Below are positions 45,212 through 54,280 of a DNA stretch of 64,000 nt, piece by piece. Within the stretch, counting starts at the first letter, position 1. Each line of letters starts with the position of its first letter. Both the position numbers and the translations under genes were made by a program. This DNA is from a bacterium (GTDB lineage Bacteria; Vulcanimicrobiota; Vulcanimicrobiia; Vulcanimicrobiales; SCRA01): contig SCRI01000060.1 in the NCBI GenBank assembly GCA_004298675.1, positions 62,001 through 126,000 on the forward strand, in the 5' to 3' direction. The notes below the pieces were generated by a model. The model saw only the letters and a program-made list of their open reading frames with translations. It was not told where the DNA came from and searched no databases.

Positions 45212-45730
45212 CTATCGAACCTCGAACGTTGCTTGCATGTAGGCGTGGCCGACGCCGCAGAACTCCATGCAGCGCACGGTGTACTTCCCAGGCTCTGTAA
45301 AGTTCACGGCCAGGTGATTTACGTAGTCCGGCATCGCCTGAACCTGTGCCAGCAGCCGGTTCTCGGGATCGTAGATGCCGAAGCCGTGATTGACGTCCTT
45401 AGACGTCACGTCGAAGACGATCGGCGTATTCACCGGAAGCACGGCGGGGATGGGAAACGCGAACTGCACCGCGGTTACCGGAACGTGCTTGGCAGTCGTG
45501 AGCTCGGCGGCCTTGAGATACGGAAACGACGGGATCGTGATCGCGAAGAGCGCCGCGAAGACGACGACCAAGGCCGATAGCCACCAGCGCCGCAGGGCGT
45601 AGGCGCGTCCCTGGACGGCCGACAGCTCGAGGGTGCTCGCGCGCGTGGAGAGCGCGATGCCGATCATGACCGCTATGGCAAGCGCGGCGAGAACGAGGAA
45701 CAGCGGTAAGACGAGAGGGCCTCTAGCCAC
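45212..45730 (-). CDS. Oxidase subunit II with CuA site
   Basis: A 172-residue protein with two N-terminal membrane segments (~7-30, ~48-68) and a cupredoxin domain. The CuA ligands are intact: His in KDVNHGFGIYDPENR and the C-terminal MEFCGVGHAYMQATFEV with its Cys, Cys, His and Met spacing. It would accept electrons from an external carrier such as a cytochrome c or cupredoxin. The GTG start at 45730 has AAGGA 7 bases upstream; the subunit I ATG lies 2 bases after its stop. Confidence 0.88.
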   Translation of the reverse strand: MARGPLVLPLFLVLAALAIAVMIGIALSTRASTLELSAVQGRAYALRRWWLSALVVVFAALFAITIPSFPYLKAAELTTAKHVPVTAVQFAFPIPAVLPVNTPIVFDVTSKDVNHGFGIYDPENRLLAQVQAMPDYVNHLAVNFTEPGKYTVRCMEFCGVGHAYMQATFEVR

Positions 45731-45950
45731 AAGTCATCCTTCCCGACACCATGCGGCGGCGGCGCTACTTCTGATAAGCGCTCGTCACAGGCATCGTGGC
45801 AATGGGAGCGTGCGCTCCAGGTGCAAAAGAGTACACCTCCACGATAACCGCACTCCGGGAAGAAGCCGGGAAACACTCGTGAAGCCGGTCTTGCGAAATC
45901 GTCGTACTACGACATATGTCGTAAGCGCGACATTACGGAAGATCTGCGCG
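45731..45950 (-). other. 220-base gap upstream of the oxidase operon
   Basis: No gene is seen. It holds the leader and presumed promoter of the oxidase operon, an inverted repeat (AGGTG/CACCT near 45819-45837), a small GGAGC/GCTCC hairpin (45805-45818) and the palindrome listed separately. Confidence 0.5.
45908..45923. promoter_or_regulatory. 16-bp perfect palindrome, possible operator
   Basis: TACGACATATGTCGTA is a perfect palindrome, and a third copy of the half-site (GTCGTA) lies just upstream at 45901-45906. It is 28 bases past the subtilisin-like gene stop and ~180 bases upstream of the oxidase operon start. It may be a repressor or activator site; no T-run makes it a good terminator. 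Confidence 0.4.
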
Positions 45951-48203
45951 CTACGGTAACACGAAGTTGTTGGATGTCACCTGCTGCACAGTAATGGTAC
46001 CGTAGCTGTACGGGCCCGACGAACTGTACTGACTGGGCGAGCTTGAACCGCCTGCTACGCCGAACCAATCGCCGGCGTCTACGACGCCGTCGTGATTGGT
46101 GTCGATCCACACGCCTACCTTATAAACGGCATTCACGGGCAGATCCGAGAGACGGAACGTGCTATCGGCATTGACGGGTGCGCCGCCCGGATACTCCACG
46201 TCCAGGATCGTGGGCTTGTTGCCCACGCTACCACTGTAGGCGAAGGCTACGAACGAGGCAGACGACGGCGCGGAGGAGCCTCCTCCTACAATGGATCCGC
46301 CGGCGGCCTGCAGCGCTTTGAGCACGTCGAGGCGTCCCGCGCCCTGACCGGCGGTGAGGTTGAGGTTGTCGTCGTTATTTGGATTCTGGAAGATGCTCAA
46401 GACTTGTGCGGGCATCAGCGAAGGATTGACGGAGAGCATCAGCGCAACCGTACCGGCCACGTGCGGTGTGGCTTGCGAAGTGCCGACGAAGAAGCCCGAG
46501 CAGACACCGCCCGTGGTACTGGGGGTGCAGGTATAGCCCGGCGTTTGATCGCCAATCGAGTAGAGATTGAAGATCCAGTGCAAGTTGTCGAAGTCGGTCG
46601 CGCTTGGCGTGCCCGGGTTGCCGCCGCCCGGTGCGATCAGCGTCGGCTGCATGACCGTGTTGGGACTGGTTGGCGCATCGGCAGTTGGTCCGTAGTCGGA
46701 GTACGAGGCCCGCACCTCCGTGCCGCTGGATGCATCGCACGGTGTCGCTCCACTCGTGCAGGAGTCGTTGATGATCGCGCTGGCTCCCACGGAGATGACC
46801 CGGCGATAGCCGCCCGGATACTCGATGCCGGCTCCCGTCGGATCACTGTTACCGGCGGCCGCGACGACCACAACATTGTGGGAAATTGCCTGTTCCACCG
46901 CGGCATATTCGGTCGCATCGGGGGCGCCAAAAGCCCCCAAGCTCATGCTGACAACCTTCGCGCCGTGGGCTACCGCGTCGCCGAGCGCCTTGGCCTCGTC
47001 CGTCGTGCTCGCACCGCAGTCATTTGCATTGGCGCTAGGAAGAACGCACGAGACACCGGTGGCGTCGGTGTCGGCGAAGATCTTGAACTCGAGCAGCGGG
47101 GTATTCCAGCCGACGCCGGCAAAGCCGGACCCGTTGTTCGTCACGGCCGCGGCGATACCGGAGACGTTGGTGCCATGGCCGTCGGTATCTTCGATGCCCG
47201 CGACCTTGCCGGAGCCGGTGTAGTCGACTTCGGAATAGGTGACCTTGCTCGCGAGATCCGGATTACTCGTATCGTAGCCGGTGTCGATGATCGCGATGGA
47301 AACGCCGGCGGAGCCTTTCGTGATGCCCCACGCCTGCGGCATCGAGACGCGATACATGTCCCACTGATCGTAGGGATCGATGTAGGTGTCGTTGGGGATC
47401 ACGGCGGCATCCTGCGGACGCAGCGCTCCGAGCCGATAGCGGTAATGCGCGGGATAGACGGCGGCGACGTCGGGGCGCGCCTGCAGTTGCGCCTTCATCG
47501 CCTCGACCTGCGCGGGCGCGACGTGGACGCCGCGCCATGTCATGCCGCCGAAGGCGCCGATCGCGTGCCCTTGCACGCCCAGCGCGCGCTCCACGTCGGC
47601 CGCGCTGCGCCCCTCCATGGCGAGAGCGCCGGGGCGGTAGACCACCGAGAGCACACCGGGCACGACGTTCGCGCCCTGCGCCGCGCGTTGCACGCCGCGC
47701 CGCACCGCGCCCGCGTACGACCGCGCCGCCGCGGCGGGATTGCGCGCCGCCGAGAGCGTGCCGCTGCCGGCTGCGATGCCTCCGCTCGAGTCCGCGATGG
47801 CGTTAAAGAAGACGGTGGTGCTGACGTTCCCCGCTACCGTCGTGGTCTGCGGCGCCTGCCCGACGCTGCCCAACACCGTGAGCTTCACGCCGGTCAGCAC
47901 CGGGTTGAGATGGCAGCTCACCGGCGTCTGCCCCAGCACGTAGGTCGTTCCCGCGACGCTTACCTCGGCCCATGCCTGCGCGGGATTGGAGTTGACGGAC
48001 AACGTCTGCGAGTTTTGCGTCTGCGCCACGCACAGCGTTGACGGAGCTGGCGCTAGTCCCGGCGCCGGCGTCGCCTGTACGTACTGGCCGCCGCCGGGAG
48101 GGATCACACCGCCCCCGCCGCCGGTGCCCCCACCGCCGCCTCCACACGCGGCTAGCACCGCCGTGGCAGCCAGCATCCCCAACACGCCGTGGATCCGCCG
48201 CAT
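45951..48203 (-). CDS. Subtilisin-like serine protease, lipoprotein
   Basis: A 750-residue S8 protease starting at the ATG at 48203 (AAAGGAAG adjacent). A lipoprotein signal ends ATAVLAACG, followed by a Gly-rich run (~20-35). A prodomain-like region (~180-265) precedes the catalytic domain with Asp in IAIIDTGYDTSNPDL, His in DGHGTNVSGIAAAV, Asn in VVAAAGNSDPTG and Ser in FVGTSQATPHVAG. A C-terminal segment carries a calcium-loop-like DTNHDGVVDAGDWFG. Probably a surface-anchored protease for external or envelope proteins. Confidence 0.93.
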   Translation of the reverse strand: MRRIHGVLGMLAATAVLAACGGGGGGTGGGGGVIPPGGGQYVQATPAPGLAPAPSTLCVAQTQNSQTLSVNSNPAQAWAEVSVAGTTYVLGQTPVSCHLNPVLTGVKLTVLGSVGQAPQTTTVAGNVSTTVFFNAIADSSGGIAAGSGTLSAARNPAAAARSYAGAVRRGVQRAAQGANVVPGVLSVVYRPGALAMEGRSAADVERALGVQGHAIGAFGGMTWRGVHVAPAQVEAMKAQLQARPDVAAVYPAHYRYRLGALRPQDAAVIPNDTYIDPYDQWDMYRVSMPQAWGITKGSAGVSIAIIDTGYDTSNPDLASKVTYSEVDYTGSGKVAGIEDTDGHGTNVSGIAAAVTNNGSGFAGVGWNTPLLEFKIFADTDATGVSCVLPSANANDCGASTTDEAKALGDAVAHGAKVVSMSLGAFGAPDATEYAAVEQAISHNVVVVAAAGNSDPTGAGIEYPGGYRRVISVGASAIINDSCTSGATPCDASSGTEVRASYSDYGPTADAPTSPNTVMQPTLIAPGGGNPGTPSATDFDNLHWIFNLYSIGDQTPGYTCTPSTTGGVCSGFFVGTSQATPHVAGTVALMLSVNPSLMPAQVLSIFQNPNNDDNLNLTAGQGAGRLDVLKALQAAGGSIVGGGSSAPSSASFVAFAYSGSVGNKPTILDVEYPGGAPVNADSTFRLSDLPVNAVYKVGVWIDTNHDGVVDAGDWFGVAGGSSSPSQYSSSGPYSYGTITVQQVTSNNFVLP

Positions 48204-48299
48204 CTTCCTTTGTCCCTCTCGATTGGAGAGCCGGCGAACCCGGCGCTGCAACGTCAACGTACCCTCATATCGGCAAGTTCCCGCCGTGATGAGAGTCTG

Positions 48300-49553
48300 C
48301 TACCCGTCGCCTTCCAGCGCGCGCCAGAGCAGCGCCAGCGCCGCCGTGCTCGCGCGGCGGATCACCTCCGCGCGCGTGCCGGGAAACTGGAGCCTGCGCG
48401 CCTGTGCGCGCTCGGGCGTCGCCAGCGCGATCCACACCAGCCCCACCGGTTTCTCCGGCGTGCCGCCATCGGGACCCGCCACGCCCGTCGTCGCCAGCCC
48501 CACGCTGGCGTCCAGCGCGCGCCGGACGCCGGCCGCCATCTCCACCGCGGTCTGCTCGCTGACCGCACCGTACGCGCGCAGCGTCTCCTCGCGCACGTGC
48601 AGCAGGTGCGCCTTGACCGCGTTCTCATAGGCCGTCACACCGCCGGCGTAGACACGCGAGATGCCCGGTACCGCCACCAGATCCGCGGAGACCGTCCCGC
48701 CCGTGCAGCTCTCCGCCACGGCCAAACTCCAGGCGCGCGCCTCCAGCGCCGCACCGATGGCGCCTGCCAGCGTCTGCTCATCCACACCGAAGATGCCGTG
48801 CTGCACACGCTGCCGGATGCGCCCCTCTAACTCGTCGAGCAGGGCCACGGCACCGTGACGGTCCGCAGCGCGCGCCGTCAACTTGATGTCCACGGACCAG
48901 CCGAAGTGCGCGAGCATGGCGATCGTGGGATTGCGCTGACTCTCGAACAGGTCGTGGATGGCGTCGTCCAACTGCGACTCGCCCCAGCCGATCGTATGAA
49001 TCGCACGCGAAACGGTCGTCTGCGTGAGTCCGTAGTGGCTGGACAGCCACGGCACGAGCCGCTCGTCGAGCATCGCGCGCATCTCGCGCGGCACGCCCGG
49101 CATGCAGGCGATGATCTTCCCGTCGGACCGACGGGCCACGAAGCCTGGAGCGGTGCCGTTGGGGTTCTCCAGAACCACGGCATCACGCGGCAGCATCGCT
49201 TGAATGCGATTGTTCTCGGTCATCGTCCGGCCGAGCGCCGCAAAGCGCGCCTCGACCGCGCGCAGGCAGTCCTCGCGTAACTCCAGCGGCTGATCCACGA
49301 CGCGCGCCACCGCGTGGCGCGTCACGTCGTCCACGGTCGGCCCGAGACCGCCGGTACAGACGGCGAGATCGGCGCGCTCGAGGATCTCCTGCAACAGCCG
49401 CGTCTGGCGCTCGACGTTGTCGCCGACTCCGTGCGTGGCGTAGACGTCGATGCCCACGCCGTTGAGCACGCCGGCGACGGTGCGGGAGTTCGTGTCGGTG
49501 AGATCCCCCAGCAGCAGCTCCGTGCCGATTGCGACCAGTTCCGCGGCAGGCAT
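48300..49553 (-). CDS. cinA: CinA family protein, nicotinamide-nucleotide amidase
   Basis: A 417-residue full-length CinA. The N-terminal MoCF-like domain (~1-170) has AIGTELLLGDLTDTNS and CTGGLGPTVDD; the C-terminal PncC-like domain (~260-415) has AVAESCTGGTVSADLVA and TTGVAGPDGGTPEKPVG. CinA recycles NMN formed by DNA ligase and is associated with competence and DNA repair. The ATG at 49553 is preferred over the longer frame, which overlaps livM. Confidence 0.93.
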   Translation of the reverse strand: MPAAELVAIGTELLLGDLTDTNSRTVAGVLNGVGIDVYATHGVGDNVERQTRLLQEILERADLAVCTGGLGPTVDDVTRHAVARVVDQPLELREDCLRAVEARFAALGRTMTENNRIQAMLPRDAVVLENPNGTAPGFVARRSDGKIIACMPGVPREMRAMLDERLVPWLSSHYGLTQTTVSRAIHTIGWGESQLDDAIHDLFESQRNPTIAMLAHFGWSVDIKLTARAADRHGAVALLDELEGRIRQRVQHGIFGVDEQTLAGAIGAALEARAWSLAVAESCTGGTVSADLVAVPGISRVYAGGVTAYENAVKAHLLHVREETLRAYGAVSEQTAVEMAAGVRRALDASVGLATTGVAGPDGGTPEKPVGLVWIALATPERAQARRLQFPGTRAEVIRRASTAALALLWRALEGDG

Positions 49554-49564
49554 CCGCTGCGCCG

Positions 49565-50533
49565 TCAGGCTTCCTGGCCGCCGCGCGCGCGCCGCGCGTC
49601 GAGCCGGCCCATGATCTCGCCCACGATGCCGCGTCTGAAGAGCAGCACGGTGAGGATGAAGATCAGACCGATCACCACCCCCGGCGCGTTCACCAGGACG
49701 GCGAGACGGTCGGAGAGCAGGAGGTAGAACGCCGCGCCGATGATCGGGCCGTAGACGGTACCCATGCCGCCCAACAGGGTCATCATCACGACCTCGCCGC
49801 TGGTTTGCCAGTCCACGTTGTCCATGACGGTGAAGTGTTGGTGCACGACCAGCATGCCGCCTGCCAAGCCCGAGACCGCGGCCGAGAGGATGAACGCCAT
49901 CAGCTTGTAGTGGTCCACGTTGTAGCCGAGGCTGCGGGCGCGCTGTTCGTTTTCGCGGATCGCCTTGAGTACCTGGCCGAAGGGCGAGTGGATCACGCGC
50001 TTGACGAAGGCTACGGCGATGACTGCGATGACGAGCCACGCATAGTACATCACGCGGTCGTTCTCGAGCGGCAGCCCGAAGAACGTGCCGCGCGGCACGG
50101 CCTGCAGGCCGTTCTCACCGCCGGTCCAGCCGATGAACACGGTGACGGCAAAGTAGATGACCTGCGCGATCGCCAGCGTGATCATCGCGAAGTAGATGCC
50201 TTGCGTTCGTATCGAGAGCACGCCCACGAGGTACGCCAGGCCGATCGAGAATGCGACGCCGGTCAGCAGCGCCGCGGGCATCGGCAGATGCGTGTGCAGC
50301 ATGACGATACCGGTGATGTAACTGGCGCCGCCGAAGAACATCGCGTGGCCGAACGAGAGCAGCCCGGTGTAGCCGAGCAGCAGATTGAAGCCTACGGCGA
50401 ACAACGCCCACACGACGATGTTGGTGGCCAGCACCGGGTACAGCAGCCAGGGCAACGCCAGTCCCAAGACGAGTAGCGCCAAGCCGAGATAGTCGAACTT
50501 ACCGCTGGAAACTTGATCTCCGCCCGCGCGCAC
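49565..50533 (-). CDS. livM: Branched-chain amino acid ABC permease LivM
   Basis: A 322-residue permease of the LivM group with eight to nine hydrophobic segments and the family blocks YTGLLSFGHAMFFGGASY and HSPFGQVLKAIRENEQRAR (EAA-like loop). It shares one base with the livH stop (TAGTG). Part of a complete livG-livF-livK-livH-livM set importing leucine, isoleucine or valine, or a related amide or urea-type compound. Confidence 0.93.
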   Translation of the reverse strand: MRAGGDQVSSGKFDYLGLALLVLGLALPWLLYPVLATNIVVWALFAVGFNLLLGYTGLLSFGHAMFFGGASYITGIVMLHTHLPMPAALLTGVAFSIGLAYLVGVLSIRTQGIYFAMITLAIAQVIYFAVTVFIGWTGGENGLQAVPRGTFFGLPLENDRVMYYAWLVIAVIAVAFVKRVIHSPFGQVLKAIRENEQRARSLGYNVDHYKLMAFILSAAVSGLAGGMLVVHQHFTVMDNVDWQTSGEVVMMTLLGGMGTVYGPIIGAAFYLLLSDRLAVLVNAPGVVIGLIFILTVLLFRRGIVGEIMGRLDARRARGGQEA

Positions 50534-51408
50534 TAGCGGCTCCCCTCAACGCTGCCGAAAAGCCCGGTGGGCTTCACCAGCAGGACGAATGCCATCAGAA
50601 TATAGATCAACGTTCCGCTGATCGGCGGGTAGAAGAACGCACCCAGCGCCACGACTACACCGACGACGAAGCCGGTGACGATCGAGCCGAGGATGGAGCC
50701 CATGCCGCCGATCACGACCACGGCGAACGTGGGAATGATGATGTCGTCGCCCATGAGCGGGGCGACGTTGTTGACCGGAGCCGCAAGCACGCCGGCGAAG
50801 GCCGCCAAGGCGCAGCCGAAGCCGAAGACGCCGGTGATCAGGGCGGGGACGTTGATGCCGAAGGCGCGCACCAGACCCGGGTTCTCCGTGGCGGCGCGCA
50901 GCGTGGCACCCAGTGAGGTCTTCTCGATCAACAGCCACGTCGCGATGCAGACGATCAGCGAGGCCACGATGACGAAGACGCGATAGGTCGGATAGATCAT
51001 GAAGCCGAGGTTGACGACACCCTCGAGCTTACCGGGAATCACGTAGGGCGAGCCCTGCATGCCGAACTTCAGGCGCATCGCGTCCTCGATGAAGAGCGTG
51101 ATGCCGAAGGTCAAGAGCAAGTTGTAGAGCACGTCCAGTTTATAGAGGCGGCAGAGCAATAAGCGCTCGAGAATGATACCGACGATCGCCACGACGATCG
51201 GCGAAGCGATCAGCGCGACCCAAAAGTTGAGGCCGAGGCTCTGGGCCCCGACGTACGCCACGAAGGCACCCAACATATACATGGTGCCGTGGGCGAAGTT
51301 GACGATGCGCAGCAGGCCGAAGATGATCGCCAGACCGAGGCTGAGCATGGCATAAAACGCTCCGCTCACTAGTCCATTGAAAATCTGCCCGCCCAAAGAC
51401 TCGAGCAC
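50533..51408 (-). CDS. livH: Branched-chain amino acid ABC permease LivH
   Basis: A 291-residue LivH-type permease with about eight hydrophobic segments, including LSLGLAIIFGLLRIVNFAHG near the start and the loop KTSLGATLRAATENPGLVRA. It pairs with LivM. It follows livK after a 69-base gap containing a strong hairpin. Confidence 0.93.
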   Translation of the reverse strand: MLESLGGQIFNGLVSGAFYAMLSLGLAIIFGLLRIVNFAHGTMYMLGAFVAYVGAQSLGLNFWVALIASPIVVAIVGIILERLLLCRLYKLDVLYNLLLTFGITLFIEDAMRLKFGMQGSPYVIPGKLEGVVNLGFMIYPTYRVFVIVASLIVCIATWLLIEKTSLGATLRAATENPGLVRAFGINVPALITGVFGFGCALAAFAGVLAAPVNNVAPLMGDDIIIPTFAVVVIGGMGSILGSIVTGFVVGVVVALGAFFYPPISGTLIYILMAFVLLVKPTGLFGSVEGSR

Positions 51409-51439
51409 GCTTCTCCCTCTCCGGGTTCTGGAATGAACG

Positions 51440-51465
51440 GCGGGGGCCGCCGCAGCGACCCCCGC
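51440..51465 (-). terminator. Hairpin between livK and livH
   Basis: A 7-bp GCGGGGG/CCCCCGC stem with a 12-base loop, 13 bases after the livK stop, without a clear T-run. Binding-protein genes are often followed by such structures, which lower downstream expression by attenuation or mRNA processing. Confidence 0.5.
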
Positions 51466-51477
51466 ATCGCCTCTACC

Positions 51478-52704
51478 CTACTGTAAGTGGCACTTGACCT
51501 CGGAGGCCGGGCGGAACGCCTCTTCTCCGGGGATGGTCTTCAGGATCTTGAAGTAGGCCCACGGCTGCTTGACCTGCGATGCCGGGAGCACTTCGGCCAG
51601 ATACATGTCGTGGATCAACAGGTTGTCCTGCGGGCGGATATAGCCGTTGTGGACGAACGCGTCGTTGATCTTGTGACCCACCAGCTGCTTGACGACCGCA
51701 TCCGAATCGGCGCTGCCGGCACGCTTCACGGCCTCCAGGTACTGGAGCACCGCGGAGTAGTTGGCGAACTCCGACCACGTGGGCATGTTGCCATGGAACT
51801 TCTTGGCGAAGCGCTCGGCAAAAGCACGTGACTTCGCATCGAGATCCCAGTAACCGCCGATCGTCACCGTCGAGCCGGCCCAGTAGTCCGGACCCAACGC
51901 GTGCACGTCCGATTCGAAGAGCAGCATGACGCCGACCTTCAGCGCCTTCTTGAGGCCAAACTCGTTGATCTGCTTCATGGCGTTGACGGTGTCGTTGCCG
52001 GCGTTGGCCAGGCCGATCACGTCGGGCTTGGCCGCCTGCGCCTTCAGCAGATAGGACGAGAAGTCGGAGGTGCCCAGCGGCACGAAGTCATTGCCCAGGA
52101 CCGAACCGCCGTTGGCCTCGACGGCCGCGACCGTGTCCTTGGCCAAGGCTTGGCCGAACGCATAGTTGGCGGTGATGAGGTACCACTTCTTCCCGCCTTC
52201 CTTGGTCATCGTCGCCGCCGTGCCGTGAGCCAGCGCGTAGACGTCGTAACCGTAGTGGAAGGTGTACTTGTTGCAGTACTTCGGATCGTTGGTGATGGCG
52301 TCGGAGCCGCCGCCCGTCACGATCTGAACGATGTGCTTCTGCTTGGCGACGTTCTCACCGGAGAGCGCGGTCGCCGAGTTGGTGTAGTCGACCAGCAAGG
52401 TCGCGTGATCGCGATCGATGGCCTCGTTGGTCTCCTGATTGGCAAGGCCCGCATCGTTGCGATGGTCGTAGTGGACCAGCTTGATGGGCTTGCCCAGGAC
52501 TTTGCCGCCGAAGTCGTCGATCGCCATTTGATCGGCGACGACGGCGCCCAGGCCGTCGAGCGAGGAGTAGACGCCGGATTCATCGCCGACGTTGGCGATC
52601 ACCACTTGGTCGTTGCCGGCCGCCTGTGCCGGCGCAATTGGGCCCGCCATCGGAGCGAGCATTCCGCAAGCCGCAACAAGCGGCAAGAGTCTCGCAAGTT
52701 TCAC
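51478..52704 (-). CDS. livK: Branched-chain amino acid-type periplasmic binding protein LivK
   Basis: A ~408-residue periplasmic binding protein. The GTG start at 52704 has GGGAG 9 bases upstream and begins VKLARLLPLVAACGML, with a signal peptide ending PAQAAG (~28). The mature Leu/Ile/Val-binding fold contains VVIANVGDESGVYSSLDG and YGYDVYALAHG. The frame extends to 52809, but the GTG better fits the Shine-Dalgarno and the signal peptide. Ligand specificity is not determinable by eye. Confidence 0.88.
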   Translation of the reverse strand: MKLARLLPLVAACGMLAPMAGPIAPAQAAGNDQVVIANVGDESGVYSSLDGLGAVVADQMAIDDFGGKVLGKPIKLVHYDHRNDAGLANQETNEAIDRDHATLLVDYTNSATALSGENVAKQKHIVQIVTGGGSDAITNDPKYCNKYTFHYGYDVYALAHGTAATMTKEGGKKWYLITANYAFGQALAKDTVAAVEANGGSVLGNDFVPLGTSDFSSYLLKAQAAKPDVIGLANAGNDTVNAMKQINEFGLKKALKVGVMLLFESDVHALGPDYWAGSTVTIGGYWDLDAKSRAFAERFAKKFHGNMPTWSEFANYSAVLQYLEAVKRAGSADSDAVVKQLVGHKINDAFVHNGYIRPQDNLLIHDMYLAEVLPASQVKQPWAYFKILKTIPGEEAFRPASEVKCHLQ

Positions 52705-52729
52705 GTTACGATCTCCCATTAAGACGTGG

Positions 52730-53434
52730 TCAGACGCCGAGATGGGCGAGTAACTCGCCCTCGCGATGAACGACCTCTTCGTTGCTGAGGGTTTCCACGA
52801 TTTTCCCATGGACCATCAGGTAGTGTCGGTCCGAGACCTTGGTGGCGAAGCGCAGATTTTGCTCCACCAACAAGACCGTGATTCCGTCACGTTTCATGTC
52901 AAGCACGAGATCGCGAATGGCATTGACTATGACGGGGGCGAGCCCCTCGGTCGGCTCGTCCATGAGTACCAACCGCGCACCCGAACGGAGGATCCGCGCG
53001 ATCGCGAGCATCTGCTGCTCGCCGCCGGACAGTTTGGTGCCGATGCTGTTCCTACGCTCATCCAGGATCGGGAACAGCTGATGAATGCGTTCTAAACTCC
53101 AGCCGCCCTCGGCGATCACCGGCGGGAGCATGAGATTCTCGCGAACCGTGAGTCCGGAGAAGATGCCGCGCTCCTCGGGCACCACGCCGATGCCCAAGCG
53201 TGCGATCCGGTGTGAGGACAGCCCCAGAATCGGAGTGCCGCGCAGCGCGATGCTGCCCTTCACCCCGGGAATCATGCCCATGATCGACTTTAGCGTCGTG
53301 GTCTTCCCGACGCCGTTGCGGCCCACCAGCGTCACGACCTCGCCCTCACGCACGTCGAGATCGACGCCGAAGAGCGCTTGACTCTCGTCGTACCACGCCT
53401 GCAGGTTGCGAACGCTCAAGAGAGTCTCGGGCAT
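52730..53434 (-). CDS. livF: Branched-chain amino acid ABC ATP-binding protein LivF
   Basis: A 234-residue ATPase with Walker A GRNGVGKTTTLKSI, signature LSGGEQQMLAIARIL and Walker B RLVLMDEPTEGLAP, typical of LivF. It shares one base with the livG stop and forms a heterodimer with LivG. Confidence 0.95.
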   Translation of the reverse strand: MPETLLSVRNLQAWYDESQALFGVDLDVREGEVVTLVGRNGVGKTTTLKSIMGMIPGVKGSIALRGTPILGLSSHRIARLGIGVVPEERGIFSGLTVRENLMLPPVIAEGGWSLERIHQLFPILDERRNSIGTKLSGGEQQMLAIARILRSGARLVLMDEPTEGLAPVIVNAIRDLVLDMKRDGITVLLVEQNLRFATKVSDRHYLMVHGKIVETLSNEEVVHREGELLAHLGV

Positions 53435-54192
53435 TAGTCGTGCTGTCCTCCCAGGTATGCGTCGATCACTTGCGGATTGGAGCGCACCTCTTCGTAGGTG
53501 CCCTCGGTCAGCACCGAGCCGCGCTGCAGCACGGTGATGCGGTCGGAGAGCGCGGAGACCACGGAGAGATTGTGCTCGACCAGCACGACCGTGCGCCCTT
53601 TGGCGAAGCCGCGCACGAGCTCGGTCATGCTCTCGACGTCCTCGGCGCCCATGCCCGCCATCGGCTCGTCCAGCAGCAGCACCGAGGGTTCCAGCGCCAT
53701 CGAGATGGCCAGCTCCAGTGCGCGCTTGCGCCCGTATGACAGATGCACCGCCAGCCCGTAGGCATACGAGGTCAAGCCAACGTCTTCGAGCAGCTCGAGC
53801 GCGCGCGCATCGAAGCGTGACGTCGTGCGCTCGGAGACCCAGAAGCGCTTGGGCAGCTCGCTCTTGGATTGGAGCGCCACCTTGACATTATCCAGCACGG
53901 AGAGGTGCGGAAAGATCGAGCTTATTTGAAATGAGCGCACGATGCCCAGGCGAGCAATTGCCGGCGGCGCCATGCTCGTGATACGGCGTCCGCGATAGAT
54001 GATGTCACCGGAGCTGGGGGCCAAAAACCCGCTCAAAAGATTGAATACCGTGGTTTTCCCGGCACCGTTGGGGCCGATCAAGGCGTGAATCGTGCCTTCG
54101 AGAACGTCGATGCAGACGTCGTTCACGGCGCGGAAGCCACGGAAATCTTTACACAAGCCCTTGGCTGAAAGAACAACCCCGGGTTCGGCCAT
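53434..54192 (-). CDS. livG: Branched-chain amino acid ABC ATP-binding protein LivG
   Basis: A 252-residue ATPase with Walker A GPNGAGKTTVFNLLSGFLAP, the LivG-type insert GIVRSFQISSIFPHLSVLDN, signature HLSYGRKRALELAISMAL (degenerate: the usual GG is YG) and Walker B VLLLDEPMAGMG. First gene of the liv operon, with CAGGAG upstream of the ATG. Confidence 0.94.
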   Translation of the reverse strand: MAEPGVVLSAKGLCKDFRGFRAVNDVCIDVLEGTIHALIGPNGAGKTTVFNLLSGFLAPSSGDIIYRGRRITSMAPPAIARLGIVRSFQISSIFPHLSVLDNVKVALQSKSELPKRFWVSERTTSRFDARALELLEDVGLTSYAYGLAVHLSYGRKRALELAISMALEPSVLLLDEPMAGMGAEDVESMTELVRGFAKGRTVVLVEHNLSVVSALSDRITVLQRGSVLTEGTYEEVRSNPQVIDAYLGGQHD

Positions 54193-54280
54193 ACGTAAAC
54201 TACTCCTGAGCGAACAATCAGAGGCGCTGGTTTTGCACTAGGCGCCCATCACTCCTGCGGAGCGACACGCGTTCTCTTCG

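Noticed and set aside
46092-48041. A 649-residue plus-strand open frame antisense to the subtilisin-like gene
   Set aside because: No domain; the opposite strand has a full catalytic triad.
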